Assembly: GCA_016703895.1 (NCBI GenBank)
Contig: JADJBE010000001.1
Coordinates: forward strand, 1 to 64,000
Origin: Pseudomonadota bacterium
GTDB taxonomy: Bacteria; Pseudomonadota; Gammaproteobacteria; Steroidobacterales; Steroidobacteraceae
Length of the DNA: 64,000 bases
Direction: 5' to 3'
Shown here: one piece after another, positions 25,680 through 35,900 of the stretch
How the letters are laid out: each line of letters begins with the position of its first letter
Numbering within the stretch: position 1 is the first letter of the stretch
The notes under the pieces: model-generated
The model's database searches: none
What the model was told of the DNA's origin: nothing
The model's input: the letters and a program-made list of their open reading frames with translations, nothing else
Made by a program: the position numbers and the translations under genes

Positions 25680-27026
25680 CTATTCCCCGGCGATGGTCAT
25701 CTCGTCGACGAGGACCGAACCTGAACGGATATTGCCGCGGTTGTCCACGTCACTGCCGAGCGCGCTGATGCCAAGCAGCATGTTCTTGAGATTCCCAGCG
25801 ATAGTCACTTCCTGCACGGCATGCACGATCTCGCCGCCTGCCACCCAAAAGCCGATGGCGCCGCGAGAATAGTCGCCGGTCACGCCGTTGACACCCTGCC
25901 CCATCATTTCGGTCACTAACAAGCCGCGTTGCATACGTTGCAGCAGTTGCGCGAGCGGCAGTGCCTCTGTGCGCGACTCGACTTGTAGATTGTGCGTGCC
26001 GCCCGCGTTACCGGTGGTACGCAAACCCAGCTTTCGAGCCGAGTAGCTGCCCAAGACGTAGCCATCGAGCACACCACCGCGCACCAGCTCACGATCGCGG
26101 GTCGCCACGCCTTCACCGTCGAACGGACTGCTGCCCAGCGCCTTGGGGATGTGCGGCCGCTCGTGAATATCGAGCCAGGCTGGCAGAACCTGCTGGCCTG
26201 CCGCTCCCAGCAAGAAAGAGGCTTTGCGATACTGACTACTGCCGCGGATAGCGCTGACGAGATGTCCAAACAGACCTCGCGCGACTTCCGGCGCAAACAA
26301 CACCGGCGCGCGCTGAGTTGCAACCCGCCGCGCCGACAATCGTGCGACGGCCCGCTCACCGGCTTTGCGGCCGATCAGCTCAACCGCCTCCAGGTCCTTC
26401 GGGTCACGCGCCGCCGAATACCAGTAGTCACGCTGCATGCCATCGTCATCGCCGGCGAGTAGCACGCAACTCACCGTGTGGCTGCTGCTCGGATAGCCGG
26501 CGAGAAAGCCATTTGAGTTGCCATAGACCCGTACACCACGGTGAGTGGTAACAGACGCACCTTCAGAGTTGTTGATTCGTCGGTCCACCGCACGACCTGC
26601 CGCTTCACAGCGCTGCGCCAGTTCTACAGCAGCTTCAGGCGGCAAGTCCCAAGCGTGGTCGAGATCGAGATCCGGAATATCAGCCGCGAGCTCGGCGGCG
26701 TCGGCAAGACCAGAGTACGGATCTTCGGCGGTGTAACGCGCGATCGAGCAAGCCTTCGCCACGGTCGCTGCCACGGCATTTAGGCTCAGATCAGCGGTGC
26801 TGGCCGAGCCCTTGCGCGTGCCAAAGTAGACGGTGACACCAAGACCACGGTCACGATGGTATTCGACTGTCTCGACTTCCCCCAGACGCACGGTGGTCGA
26901 CAAGCCTTGCTGCAGACTCACGTCTGCCTCGGCTTGCGACGCGCCGCTGCGGGCCGCCTCTTCGAGCACGCTCGCTATGATGGACTTGAGTTCCGGAATT
27001 CTCGCCGCGTCGACGTCTTGTGGCAT
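25680..27026 (-). CDS. pmbA: Metalloprotease TldD/E subunit PmbA (TldE)
   Basis: 448 residues. ARSGASQAEADVSLQQGLSTTVRLGEVETVEYHRDRGLGVTVYFG is a clear TldE N-terminus, and LGLRTTGNAGGTHNLQVE with GVTGDYSRGAIGFWVAGGEI are C-terminal hallmarks. TldE lacks the HExxxH motif and pairs with TldD (30643-32106), which has it; together they proteolyse unfolded or modified peptides. It is divergent from darP with only 14 bases between start codons. Confidence 0.95.
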   Translation of the reverse strand: MPQDVDAARIPELKSIIASVLEEAARSGASQAEADVSLQQGLSTTVRLGEVETVEYHRDRGLGVTVYFGTRKGSASTADLSLNAVAATVAKACSIARYTAEDPYSGLADAAELAADIPDLDLDHAWDLPPEAAVELAQRCEAAGRAVDRRINNSEGASVTTHRGVRVYGNSNGFLAGYPSSSHTVSCVLLAGDDDGMQRDYWYSAARDPKDLEAVELIGRKAGERAVARLSARRVATQRAPVLFAPEVARGLFGHLVSAIRGSSQYRKASFLLGAAGQQVLPAWLDIHERPHIPKALGSSPFDGEGVATRDRELVRGGVLDGYVLGSYSARKLGLRTTGNAGGTHNLQVESRTEALPLAQLLQRMQRGLLVTEMMGQGVNGVTGDYSRGAIGFWVAGGEIVHAVQEVTIAGNLKNMLLGISALGSDVDNRGNIRSGSVLVDEMTIAGE

Positions 27027-27040
27027 GGCAGAATTGTACT

Positions 27041-27538
27041 GTGGATGACGACGACACAGAACGAAAGCCGAGCAAGAGTTCGCGCAAGCGTGAGGCGGAC
27101 CGGGCGCAGAAGCTCGGCGAGCGGCTGATCGCGCTCAAGCCCGCGGATCTGGACGCTCTGACCTTGCCCGAGCCGCTACGCGATGCCATAGAGCTAGCGC
27201 AGCGTATTTCGAGCCATGGCGGACTGGCTCGCCAGCGGCAGTACATTGGCAGGTTAATGCGTTCGCTCGATACGACCGAAATCGAGGCAAGCCTGGGCGC
27301 CCAGAACCGGATCTCGCTCGAGCTCGCCCGGCAGCACAAACACGTCGAGGGCTGGCGTGATCGATTGGTCAGCGAGGGTGAGCCGGCCTTACAAGCCCTG
27401 GCTGCGGCGCATCCGCATTTGGTGCTGGCGGATTTGACACCACTGCTCGACCGCGCGCGCAACCTCCATGCCCCAGAAGCACAACGCAGCGGCGCCAGCC
27501 GTGAGCTGTTTCGCGTCCTGCGCGCCATGTTAGAATGA
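27041..27538 (+). CDS. darP: Ribosome-associated protein DarP (YjgA, DUF615)
   Basis: 165 residues from GTG 27041. An acidic N-terminus (VDDDDTERKPSKSSRKREAD) leads to KLGERLIALKPADLDALTLPEPLRDAI, RQRQYIGRLMRSLD and a C-terminal RELFRVLRAML, all DUF615 marks. The E. coli homologue helps mature the 50S subunit. An upstream ATG at 27020 is possible but would overlap the pmbA start. The pmbA-yjgA divergent pair is conserved widely. Confidence 0.93.
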   Translation: MDDDDTERKPSKSSRKREADRAQKLGERLIALKPADLDALTLPEPLRDAIELAQRISSHGGLARQRQYIGRLMRSLDTTEIEASLGAQNRISLELARQHKHVEGWRDRLVSEGEPALQALAAAHPHLVLADLTPLLDRARNLHAPEAQRSGASRELFRVLRAMLE

Positions 27539-27542
27539 ACCG

Positions 27543-28043
27543 ATGCAGCCATTAGTTGGCATCATCATGGGCTCGACGTCCGACTGGACAACGATGCAGG
27601 CGGCCGCCGACGCGCTCGGTAAGCTTGGAATAGCCTATGAAACGCGGGTGGTGTCAGCCCATCGCACTCCGGACCTGCTATTCGAGTACGCGAGCACCGC
27701 CAAACAACGCGGCATCGAGGTCATCATCGCTGGCGCCGGTGGCGCGGCGCATCTGCCGGGCATGGCAGCCGCAAAAACCACGCTGCCGGTGCTGGGAGTC
27801 CCCGTCCAGTCCAAAGCGTTGAGCGGGCTTGATTCGCTGCTGTCGATCGTCCAGATGCCGGCTGGCATCCCCGTGGCCACCTTCGCGATCGGCCCGGCAG
27901 GCGCTGCCAACGCCGGTCTTGCAGCAGCTGCAATTCTGGCTAACAAGTATCCCGCGATCGATGCGGCCTTGATCGAGTTTCGACGTCAGCAGACCAGCGC
28001 GGTCCTCGCCCACCCAGACCCCAGCCTGCCACCGCCCGCATGA
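27543..28043 (+). CDS. purE: N5-carboxyaminoimidazole ribonucleotide mutase
   Basis: 166 residues, class I PurE: VGIIMGSTSDWTTMQAAADAL, VSAHRTPDLLFEYA with the catalytic His, IAGAGGAAHLPGMAAAKT and GVPVQSKALSGLDSLLSIVQMP. It moves the carboxyl group of N5-CAIR, made by PurK, to C4. It overlaps purK by four bases, so the pair is translationally coupled. Confidence 0.97.
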   Translation: MQPLVGIIMGSTSDWTTMQAAADALGKLGIAYETRVVSAHRTPDLLFEYASTAKQRGIEVIIAGAGGAAHLPGMAAAKTTLPVLGVPVQSKALSGLDSLLSIVQMPAGIPVATFAIGPAGAANAGLAAAAILANKYPAIDAALIEFRRQQTSAVLAHPDPSLPPPA

Positions 28044-29146
28044 CGATCGGAATCGTCGGCGCCGGCCAGCTCGGACGCATGCTGGCACTTGCCGGCTATC
28101 CACTCGGACTTGATTTCCTGTTTCTGGACCGTAGCGCCAGCACACCTGGCGGCCAGGTTGCACCGATACTCTGTGGTGATCTGGCATCGCCCAAGCTGTT
28201 AGGCCAACTGGCGCAACGCTGCGACGTCGTGACATTCGACTGGGAAAACGTCCCGGTCACTGCCTTGCAGCCAATCGCGCGCCAGACGCGGATTTTTCCG
28301 CCCGCGAAAGCACTGGCAGTCGCCCAGGACCGCTTGCGCGAAAAGCGCTTGTTCGAGCAACTCTCGATCCCAACCACTCGATTTGCGGCGGTGTCATCGA
28401 AGCGCCAGCTGGCGCACGCGGTTCGCGCAATCGGCCTGCCAGGCGTGTTGAAAACACGCCGGCTCGGCTACGACGGCAAGGGTCAAGTTGTTATTCGCCA
28501 GCTGTCGCAACTCGACGCCGCGTGGGCGGCGCTCGGCGAAGCAGCATGTCTGTACGAGAACCTCGTGCCGTTCGACGATGAGGTGTCCGTGATCGGCGTG
28601 CGCGGTCGGGACGGGGAGATCGCGCTGTATCCGCTCAACCGTAACCTGCACCGCGGCGGTATCCTGCGCTTGACGCGTGCGCCCTTCGGCAGCGCCGCGC
28701 TAACCAGGCGCGCACACGCCACGATGCGGCGTTTACTCGAACACTTCCGCTACGTCGGCGTTCTAACGATCGAGTTCTTTGTGCGAAAGGGTCGGCTGAT
28801 CGCCAACGAAATCGCACCACGCGTGCATAATTCGGGGCACTGGACGATCGAAGGTGCCGTGACCAGTCAATTCGAGAACCATTTGCGAGCCATCGCCGGA
28901 CTGCCCTTGGGAAGCACGCGAGCCGTCGGCCACAGTGCCATGATCAATCTCATCGGCTCATTGCCGCGCGCCAGCGTTGCGCTCGCCCAGCCTGGCGTCC
29001 ACTGGCACGACTACCGCAAAGAACCTCGCGTCGGCCGCAAATTGGGTCACATTACGCTCGTCCGTACGACGGCGAGCCAACGGGATGTGGCGGCACGGTC
29101 GCTTGTGAAACAGGTCGACCGCGAGACCTGGGTCTCGTTTCAATGA
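28040..29146 (+). CDS. purK: N5-carboxyaminoimidazole ribonucleotide synthase
   Basis: 368 residues, ATP-grasp fold. TIGIVGAGQLGRMLALAGYPLG is the N-terminal signature; VLKTRRLGYDGKGQVVIR binds ATP; FVRKGRLIANEIAPRVHNSGHWTIEGA contains metal-binding Glu and Asn. It carboxylates AIR with bicarbonate and ATP for PurE. Length and motifs are normal. Confidence 0.97.
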   Translation: MTIGIVGAGQLGRMLALAGYPLGLDFLFLDRSASTPGGQVAPILCGDLASPKLLGQLAQRCDVVTFDWENVPVTALQPIARQTRIFPPAKALAVAQDRLREKRLFEQLSIPTTRFAAVSSKRQLAHAVRAIGLPGVLKTRRLGYDGKGQVVIRQLSQLDAAWAALGEAACLYENLVPFDDEVSVIGVRGRDGEIALYPLNRNLHRGGILRLTRAPFGSAALTRRAHATMRRLLEHFRYVGVLTIEFFVRKGRLIANEIAPRVHNSGHWTIEGAVTSQFENHLRAIAGLPLGSTRAVGHSAMINLIGSLPRASVALAQPGVHWHDYRKEPRVGRKLGHITLVRTTASQRDVAARSLVKQVDRETWVSFQ

Positions 29147-29216
29147 CTGCATACACCGAGGACGCACGCTGCCGGGGGCGGCGACGCCTCGACTTGCCGT
29201 AATATCGCAGTCCAGC

Positions 29217-30464
29217 ATGTACCTTGAGCACTTCAAACTAACGGAACTGCCGTTCCGCCTGAGCCCGGATCCGCAGTTCCTGTATCTGTCCGCGGCGCAC
29301 TCGCGCGCCAAGGCATACATGGAATCGACCGTGATGTTCACCGACGGCTTTGTCGTGATCACGGGCGAAATCGGCGCAGGCAAGACCACCGTGATCGAGA
29401 CGTTCCTGCAGTCGCTCGACTCAGGCGTGGTCGTCGCGCAAGTCAACCAAACGCAGGTGTCGGCAGTCGAATTCCTGCAGTCGATGCTGGTGCAATTCGG
29501 CTTCTCGCCGTTCAAGATGAAGAAGGCGGAGCTGATCTCGACGATCAATACCTTTCTCATCGAGCAATACGCGGCCGGTCGCAAGGTGCTGCTGATCGTC
29601 GACGAAGCGCAGAACCTGTCACTGAAAGTACTGGAAGAGATCCGCTTGCTGTCGGGCATCGAGTCCACCAAGGAAAAGGTCCTCAGGATCATTCTGGCCG
29701 GCCAGCCGGAGCTCAACGACAAACTGGATTCCTCAGAACTGATCCAGCTGGCGCAGCGAATTCGGCTGCGCTTTCACTTGAGCGCACTGACGCTCGAGGA
29801 CATGAAGAGCTACATCCGGCATCGACTGGATGTGGCTGGCGCTGACGGCCGAACGATATTCGAGCCGCAAGTGTTCGCCGATATTTTTCGTTATACCGGT
29901 GGCGTGCCACGGCTTATCAACACGCTGTGTGATACGGGGATGATGGCCGCGTTTTCGGCTGACGCCACGACTGTCGGTACCGAGGAGTTGCAGACCGCCA
30001 TCGCCGAGCTGCAATGGGTCGAATTTGCAGCCCGCACGCACACCCTCTCGTCTTATCAAAGCGGCCCGCAAACCGAGCAACTAACTGCCAGCGGCCAGAT
30101 CTACGCACGGATCCTGCTACGCAGCAACGGTCAAACGCTGTCGGAGACGCCGTTGCGCGTGGGGCGCCGAGTGGTGGGGCGGACGACCGACAACGACGTA
30201 CAAATAGATAGTCGCTTCGTCAGCCGGCATCACTGCCAACTCCTGACAACTGAACGGTCCACCGTGATCGAAGATCTCAACAGCACCAACGGAATTCATC
30301 TGCGCGGTCGACGCATACGTCGCCAGACGCTGCGCAACGGCGACGTGATCACCATCGGCCAGCACGAACTGCTGTATGCGGACGAAAGACTGGCGGGCAA
30401 CAAAGCCTTCGTCGACACGATTCCCAACACCCAAGCCAGCGACAACGACAGCGACAGCGACTGA
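29217..30464 (+). CDS. ExeA-type AAA ATPase fused to an FHA domain
   Basis: 415 residues. It opens MYLEHFKLTELPFRLSPDP, as do ExeA/GspA and exopolysaccharide-locus ATPases. Walker A is GEIGAGKTT (about residues 50-58), Walker B KVLLIVDEAQ (123-132), and sensor-like LAGQPELNDKL follows. From about residue 297 an FHA domain begins: VGRTTDNDVQIDSRFVSRHHCQL and DLNSTNGI carry the phosphothreonine-binding Gly, Arg, Ser, His and Asn. The tail is acidic (DNDSDSD). No secretion or polysaccharide genes are near, so its partner is unknown. A TAATAT at 29200-29205 could be its -10. Confidence 0.9.
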   Translation: MYLEHFKLTELPFRLSPDPQFLYLSAAHSRAKAYMESTVMFTDGFVVITGEIGAGKTTVIETFLQSLDSGVVVAQVNQTQVSAVEFLQSMLVQFGFSPFKMKKAELISTINTFLIEQYAAGRKVLLIVDEAQNLSLKVLEEIRLLSGIESTKEKVLRIILAGQPELNDKLDSSELIQLAQRIRLRFHLSALTLEDMKSYIRHRLDVAGADGRTIFEPQVFADIFRYTGGVPRLINTLCDTGMMAAFSADATTVGTEELQTAIAELQWVEFAARTHTLSSYQSGPQTEQLTASGQIYARILLRSNGQTLSETPLRVGRRVVGRTTDNDVQIDSRFVSRHHCQLLTTERSTVIEDLNSTNGIHLRGRRIRRQTLRNGDVITIGQHELLYADERLAGNKAFVDTIPNTQASDNDSDSD

Positions 30465-30528
30465 CGGGCAGCGCGGTTAGCGATGCGCTGCTTGAGCGAG
30501 ACGCGGTGAGAGTCCATTCACTGCACAG

Positions 30529-30544
30529 AAGCGAGCGCTCGCTT
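30529..30544. repeat. 16-bp perfect palindrome between convergent genes
   Basis: AAGCGAGCGCTCGCTT lies in the 178-bp gap between the ends of the convergent ExeA-FHA and tldD genes. It has no spacer and no T-tract, so it is more like a protein-binding site than a terminator. Nothing else is recognisable in the gap. Confidence 0.6.
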
Positions 30545-30642
30545 ATGCACACCAACCTCCGGTCGGACCGCGCACCAACCAGTATGCAGCTGCGCGCAGG
30601 CTTTTCAGCCCATCGTTTCAAGCGGAAACGCCCGCAAACTCA

Positions 30643-32106
30643 CTAACCGGTGCCGCCCACCGTCAGGCCGTCGATCCGCAGCGTTGGCTGCCCCACTCCG
30701 ACCGGCACACTTTGGCCTTCCTTGCCGCAGGTTCCGACGCCATCGTCGAGTTTGAGATCGTTGCCAACCATCGACACGCGAGTCAACACATCGGGCCCAT
30801 TGCCGATCAGTGTCGCACCCTTGAGCGGTGCACCGATACGGCCATTCTCAATCAGATAGGCTTCGCTGGCCGAGAATACGAATTTGCCTGACGTGATATC
30901 GACCTGGCCGCCACCGAAATTGGCAGCGTAAATACCGCGTTCTACCGATGCGACGATTTCCTCAGCACTGTGCTTGCCGGGTAGCATGTAGGTGTTAGTC
31001 ATACGCGGCAGGGTCATGTGCGCGAAGGACTCGCGCCGACCGTTGCCCGTTGCTGCGACACCCATCAAGCGCGCATTGAGCTTGTCCTGCAGATAGCCTT
31101 TCAAGACGCCATTTTCGATCAACGTCGTACAACGCGTTGGCGTGCCCTCGTCATCCACATTCAGCGAGCCACGCCGCTGCGACAAAGTACCGTCATCGAC
31201 GACGGTGCACTCGGCCGACGCCACCCGCTCACCGACGCGATTAGCAAAGGCCGAGGTGCCTTTGCGATTGAAGTCACCCTCCAGACCATGGCCGATAGCC
31301 TCGTGGAGCAATATGCCGGGCCAGCCTGGCGCGAGCACCACCGTCATCGCCCCGGCGGGTGCCGCGATCGCCTCCAGATTGACCAGCGCCTGCCGCACCG
31401 CTTCACGCGCCAATTTTAACGGTCTGTCATCGGCTACCAACTCGGCCAGCGAGATGCGGCCGCCGGACCCTGCATAGCCTGTCTCGCGCCGGCCATTTTG
31501 TTCAACGATCACACTGACGTTCATGCGCACGAGTGGCCGCACGTCGCCTGCCAACGTGCCGTCGCTCGCTGCAATCAAGACAACCTCATGCACGGCTGAA
31601 ATGCTCGCCATCACCTGCATGACTCGCGGGTCTAGCTTGCGCGTTTCCTGATCGATGCGCATCAGCCAGGCAACCTTGTCGTCGTCCGCCAGACTAACGA
31701 GTGGGTCGGCCGGCAGGTAGAGCCGATGGCCGCTCGGCGTCGCCTGCAGCGTGCGCGTGCCGAGTTCTTGGCCACTGCGCGCGATGGCGCGGGCGGCACG
31801 CGATGCCTCTTGCAGCGCCGGCAGCACGATCTCGTCGGAATAGGCGAAACCGGTTTTCTCGCCGGACAGGGCCCGTACGCCGACACCCTGCTCAATGCTG
31901 GCACTGCCGTCCTTGACGATGCCGTCCTCGAGCGCCCAGCTCTCTTCGCGCGACAGCTGGAAATAGACGTCCGCAGCATCAATCGTCGAGGACATCACGC
32001 CGCCGAGGACCGTCTGTAGTCGGTCGAGGTCAAGGCCGCCGGGTTTGAGGATCAGTTCTTCAGCGATGGCAAGCGAGTCAGCGTTGCCGGCAGGAGTAAT
32101 ATTCAT
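30643..32106 (-). CDS. tldD: Metalloprotease TldD
   Basis: 487 residues, the normal length. The zinc motif HEAIGHGLEGD (HExxxH) is mid-protein; YFQLSREESWALEDGIVKDGSASIEQGVGVRAL is the N-terminal signature, and LPRMTNTYMLPG and CGKEGQSVPVGVGQPTLRID are near the C-terminus. It forms the catalytic half of TldD/TldE with pmbA. It is the last gene of the holA-to-tldD minus-strand operon, 15 bases after the nitrilase gene. Confidence 0.96.
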   Translation of the reverse strand: MNITPAGNADSLAIAEELILKPGGLDLDRLQTVLGGVMSSTIDAADVYFQLSREESWALEDGIVKDGSASIEQGVGVRALSGEKTGFAYSDEIVLPALQEASRAARAIARSGQELGTRTLQATPSGHRLYLPADPLVSLADDDKVAWLMRIDQETRKLDPRVMQVMASISAVHEVVLIAASDGTLAGDVRPLVRMNVSVIVEQNGRRETGYAGSGGRISLAELVADDRPLKLAREAVRQALVNLEAIAAPAGAMTVVLAPGWPGILLHEAIGHGLEGDFNRKGTSAFANRVGERVASAECTVVDDGTLSQRRGSLNVDDEGTPTRCTTLIENGVLKGYLQDKLNARLMGVAATGNGRRESFAHMTLPRMTNTYMLPGKHSAEEIVASVERGIYAANFGGGQVDITSGKFVFSASEAYLIENGRIGAPLKGATLIGNGPDVLTRVSMVGNDLKLDDGVGTCGKEGQSVPVGVGQPTLRIDGLTVGGTG

Positions 32107-32121
32107 ACGCCTACTGTGGGG

Positions 32122-32938
32122 TCAAAGCACGCGGTGTTCAAGCGACGGGAACGAGCGCCGCCGCTCAGCCTGTGCGTCGCGGTCCAGATTCGCCTGTACG
32201 ACGCCGGTACCGGCAGGCAAACGCGCCAGAATCTGGCCCCAATGGTCGATGATCATGGAATCGCCATAGGTCTTGCGGCCGTTGGGGTGGACGCCCCACT
32301 GCGCCGGCGCAATCATCGCGCTCAGATTTTCGATCGCCCGAGCGCGCAACAGCACTTCCCAATGGGCTAGGCCCGTCGGCACTGTGAATGCCGACGGCAG
32401 CACGAACACCTCAGCGCCCCGCTGTGCCAACAGCCGGAACAACTCAGGAAAACGGATGTCGTAGCAGACCGCCAGACCAAGCTTGCCAATCGGAGTATCG
32501 ACTAGCTGCGGCGTGACGCCTGGCACGACATGCGTCGACTCCCCGATAGGACTCACCGGCCGCCGGCAGGTCCACATCAAACAGGTGGATCTTGTCGTAG
32601 CGCGCCACGCAGTTGCCAGCGGCGTCGAACACGAGCGACGCGGCGCATACGCGCGCTTCGCCGCCGGCCGTTGCGCGCAGCGGCACCGTGCCGCCAACTA
32701 TCCACAGGCCCAACTCACGCGCAGTCGTAGCCAGAAACTCGTACATGGGGCCGCCACCCTCCGGCTCTGCCACGGCTCGCTTGTCGACATCGTTGCGACC
32801 GAGGAACGCGAAATTCTCTGGTAGTGCCGCCAGTTCAGCGCCCGCATTGCGCGCCGCCAGCAGCAGCGAATGCGCCACCTCCAGGTTGGCGACGATGTCT
32901 GGTCCACTGGTCATCTGGATTGCCGCCACGGCGGTCAT
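32122..32938 (-). CDS. Nit1-type carbon-nitrogen hydrolase, frame broken at 32541-32544
   Basis: Nitrilase superfamily; close relatives are deaminated-glutathione amidases and the YbeM/Nit group. The Glu-Lys-Cys triad is visible in GAELAALPENFAFLG (Glu), CVARYDKIHLFDVDLP (Lys) and GLAVCYDIRFPELFR (Cys). The frame breaks after LPAAGESYR. The rest (ESTHVVPGVTPQL onward) is one base out of frame. A run of four C on the plus strand (32541-32544) where three are expected explains it. The corrected length is 271 residues. ATG 32938 has GGAGAT upstream and overlaps the yhdP stop (ATGA). Confidence 0.88.
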
Positions 32939-35900
32939 GGTTCGATCTCCGCCGGGATACGTACTAACAACGGCGCGTCCCAAGGGCCCACAACTCTGAA
33001 CGCACGCGGGACCGCGGTCACGACCGGTGCTGCTGGTCCTGGTGGTGCTTCGCCCTGTAGTTTGCTGCGTAGCGCTGCCCAAGCGTTGGCGACACGCGAT
33101 CGCTCCTGTGACGACTCAGCCTCGTTAGGCTGACTGGTGCTCGGGCGCCAATCGACGTCGAGATCAAACTCCCGGCCTGCCAGATCGACGCGACCTTGGG
33201 CGGCGAGCTCGCCCTGCGGGTTCTCGAGTGTCCAGCGCACCAGCGTCGCCACTCCTGACTGGACTTGCACGGTGCTGGCGAGTGTCGCGAATGTGGACAC
33301 ATCGATGGTGTCGGCCGCGAAATCCGCCACGCTCACGGTGGCTGGCGCGAGCCATGCGACCGGTGTCGTGGCGACCGACCGTGGTGGCAAAACACCATCA
33401 GTTGCCGTGACCGAAATCTCGCCGGACGCGGAGCGGACGGTTGGCACCTCATCGGCCGGCCAGTCCAGCGACCCTGCCGATGCGAATTCCCGTGCACTCA
33501 ACCCCCGCTCCATCCCCAACACAGCTAACAGTGACGCTGCTGACTCCGCCGTTACGCGCCAATCGAGCGAACATCGCCCCGCGCATCGCCCACGCAACTC
33601 CGCCACATTTAGCAAGGTCGGCAGGCGAGCACTGACGAGGTCGGTCGCGTCGCTGGCGAGGGTCAGCTCCGCCTCGATCGGTCCGAGCGAGCGCTCGCCC
33701 ACCGTAGCATCCGCAGCGCGTAGACTGACACTCCAAGGCTCTGCTGCGCCGATTGTCGCGCGCGCCGCAGCCAACAGTGCCGGCACTTGCAATATCTCCA
33801 GCGCATCGAACTCCGCTCGCCAACGTCTGCCAGCTTCGCGGTCCCGCTGCGCGGTACCTGACAAGCCAGGCAAATCTATTTGCAGCTGCAACAACTGACC
33901 GTCGGACTCCACCCGCAGCAGATCCTCGCGATTGTTGCGCAACACCCAACTCGTGGCGGCCTCGCTCAAACTAGCCTCCAATGCCATCGGCAAAGCACGT
34001 CCCGACCGTTTGGTGAAGGGTGCGGGCAAACGACTCTCAAGACCGGCCAGGCTGGATTCCAGCAGCAACAGCGCGGGCCGATCCTCTTGCGCCGGCTGCA
34101 GTGAGCCGCTCCATGTCACCTCGCCCGTCAACTTCGGGCTACCGACGACTCCCAAGGTCCGCGCGATCTCGCTGACCGCCGCGACACCCCGCAACGTCAA
34201 GCTGGGTGGTCGTGAGTCGTCAGCTGCATCAGCCTGGAAGCCGAGTTGCACGGTGCCGCCAAACCACTCGCCGAGCAGCGTCGAGCGCGTCGGGCGCTCG
34301 TCAACAAATTCCACCGTACCACGCACGCCTGCAATGGTTGGCAAGGCGCCTGCGAGGCTCACACTTGCGTCATTGAGCCGCACCGTACCGCGCCACTGAC
34401 TAACAACTGAGTCGTCGATTCCCAACGCGGCCTGCAGATCGATCACCGCATTGCCCGCCGTTCCCGTAGCTGCCAGGACTGGCCAGCGTCGACCGAGCCA
34501 ACCCGAGTCCAGTTGTGTTCGGGCTCTGATGGCAACGCGGCCCGCACCCTCGGCAGGCAACTCCCAGCGTCCGCGCTCTAGTTCGACACCCTCACTTCGT
34601 CCGCCCTGCAGCGCAATGACCACATCGCCACGCAGTAGTGAGACCGTGGCGTTCGAGCCGCGCAGTGGCGCGTCGAGCCCATCGACTTGCCAGTCAAGCG
34701 CAGTCACTTCAGCGGTCAATTGCGAACGCTCGCGGTCGATCTGGAATGTGCCGTCTGGGTCGCGTACACCATGCAGCAGCAGGTCAGCTTGCGCCAGCCG
34801 GCCCCCTTGCAAGGGTGACAGCGCTTTGACGAGCGTGCTGTCTGGCGCAAGCCTGGCCAAGACATCCCGCGTCACGACAGCATCGGCTCCGGCCGCGCTT
34901 ACGGTTAGCAGTATCGGTCCGCCGGCTAACAACGATACGTCACCATCGATTTGCATGGTTGTGGCTGCCGCGCGCACGACGAGTTGCTCGAGCTGCAGTG
35001 CCGCGGCACTCGCTTGCGGATTGGTCACGCTCAGCTTGCCTTCGAGAGTCACGACTTCATTGGCTATCTCGGCAGCAGCTGACTGCGAACTGCGATACGC
35101 CAGGGTCACGGGTTGTGTCGCTGCGGGCACAAAGCTCCAACTTCCAGACGCACCGGTCAGCTCGCCGCTGATATCCGCGACCGAGACCTGCAGGGCCGGC
35201 AGCCGCGCACCAAGACCCCGCGCGTCCGCACGCAGCGTGAACGGCGCCGTGGCATCATCGAGACGCTGCCAGCGGACGTCGAGCTGCTGCAGCTCGCCAC
35301 GGTCGCCATCGAGTTCGGTAGGCCACGCAGTCGGCGCGCGACGTGTGGCTACCGCGAGTAGAAACCGCGCCACGGGCATTGGCAAGCGATCACTGCGAAT
35401 CAGAGCCGAACCATCGTCATCAGTGAGTTCGATGTTCAAGGTCGCGGTAGCGCCGGCGCCATTGCTAGGCGCGACATAGAAATTCCCGACATCGACGCGC
35501 AGACCCTGCGCGACACGACGCAGCTTGCCCGTCATGTCGATACGATCGAAACGCCAATCGCCTGCGCCCTGCGCCTGGTTGGCATCACGTGGCGATGAAT
35601 CAAAGGCAATGCGACGCAAGTTTGCTTGCCAACTGCCGCCGGCGAGTGCGCCCGCCTGCACCGTACCGCGCGCGTCCACTGTCACCAGACCCTGCATGCC
35701 CCGCGCGCTCGCCACTTCGGCGAGTGAGAGACTGCGTGCAATGATGCGCATGTCGCCATCGACGGCCGCAGGTCGCGTATTGATACCCGTCAATTCGATC
35801 GACATGAAAAGACTGCGACCGATCAACTCGGGTAACAAGACAGAACCATACCCAGATACGCCGTCTTCGTCACGGCGCACGACTGCCTGACTCACTTTCA

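Noticed and set aside
34451..35479. 342-codon plus-strand open frame
   Set aside because: It is antisense to yhdP, Ser/Arg-rich and without any recognisable domain; long shadow frames are expected in GC-rich DNA.
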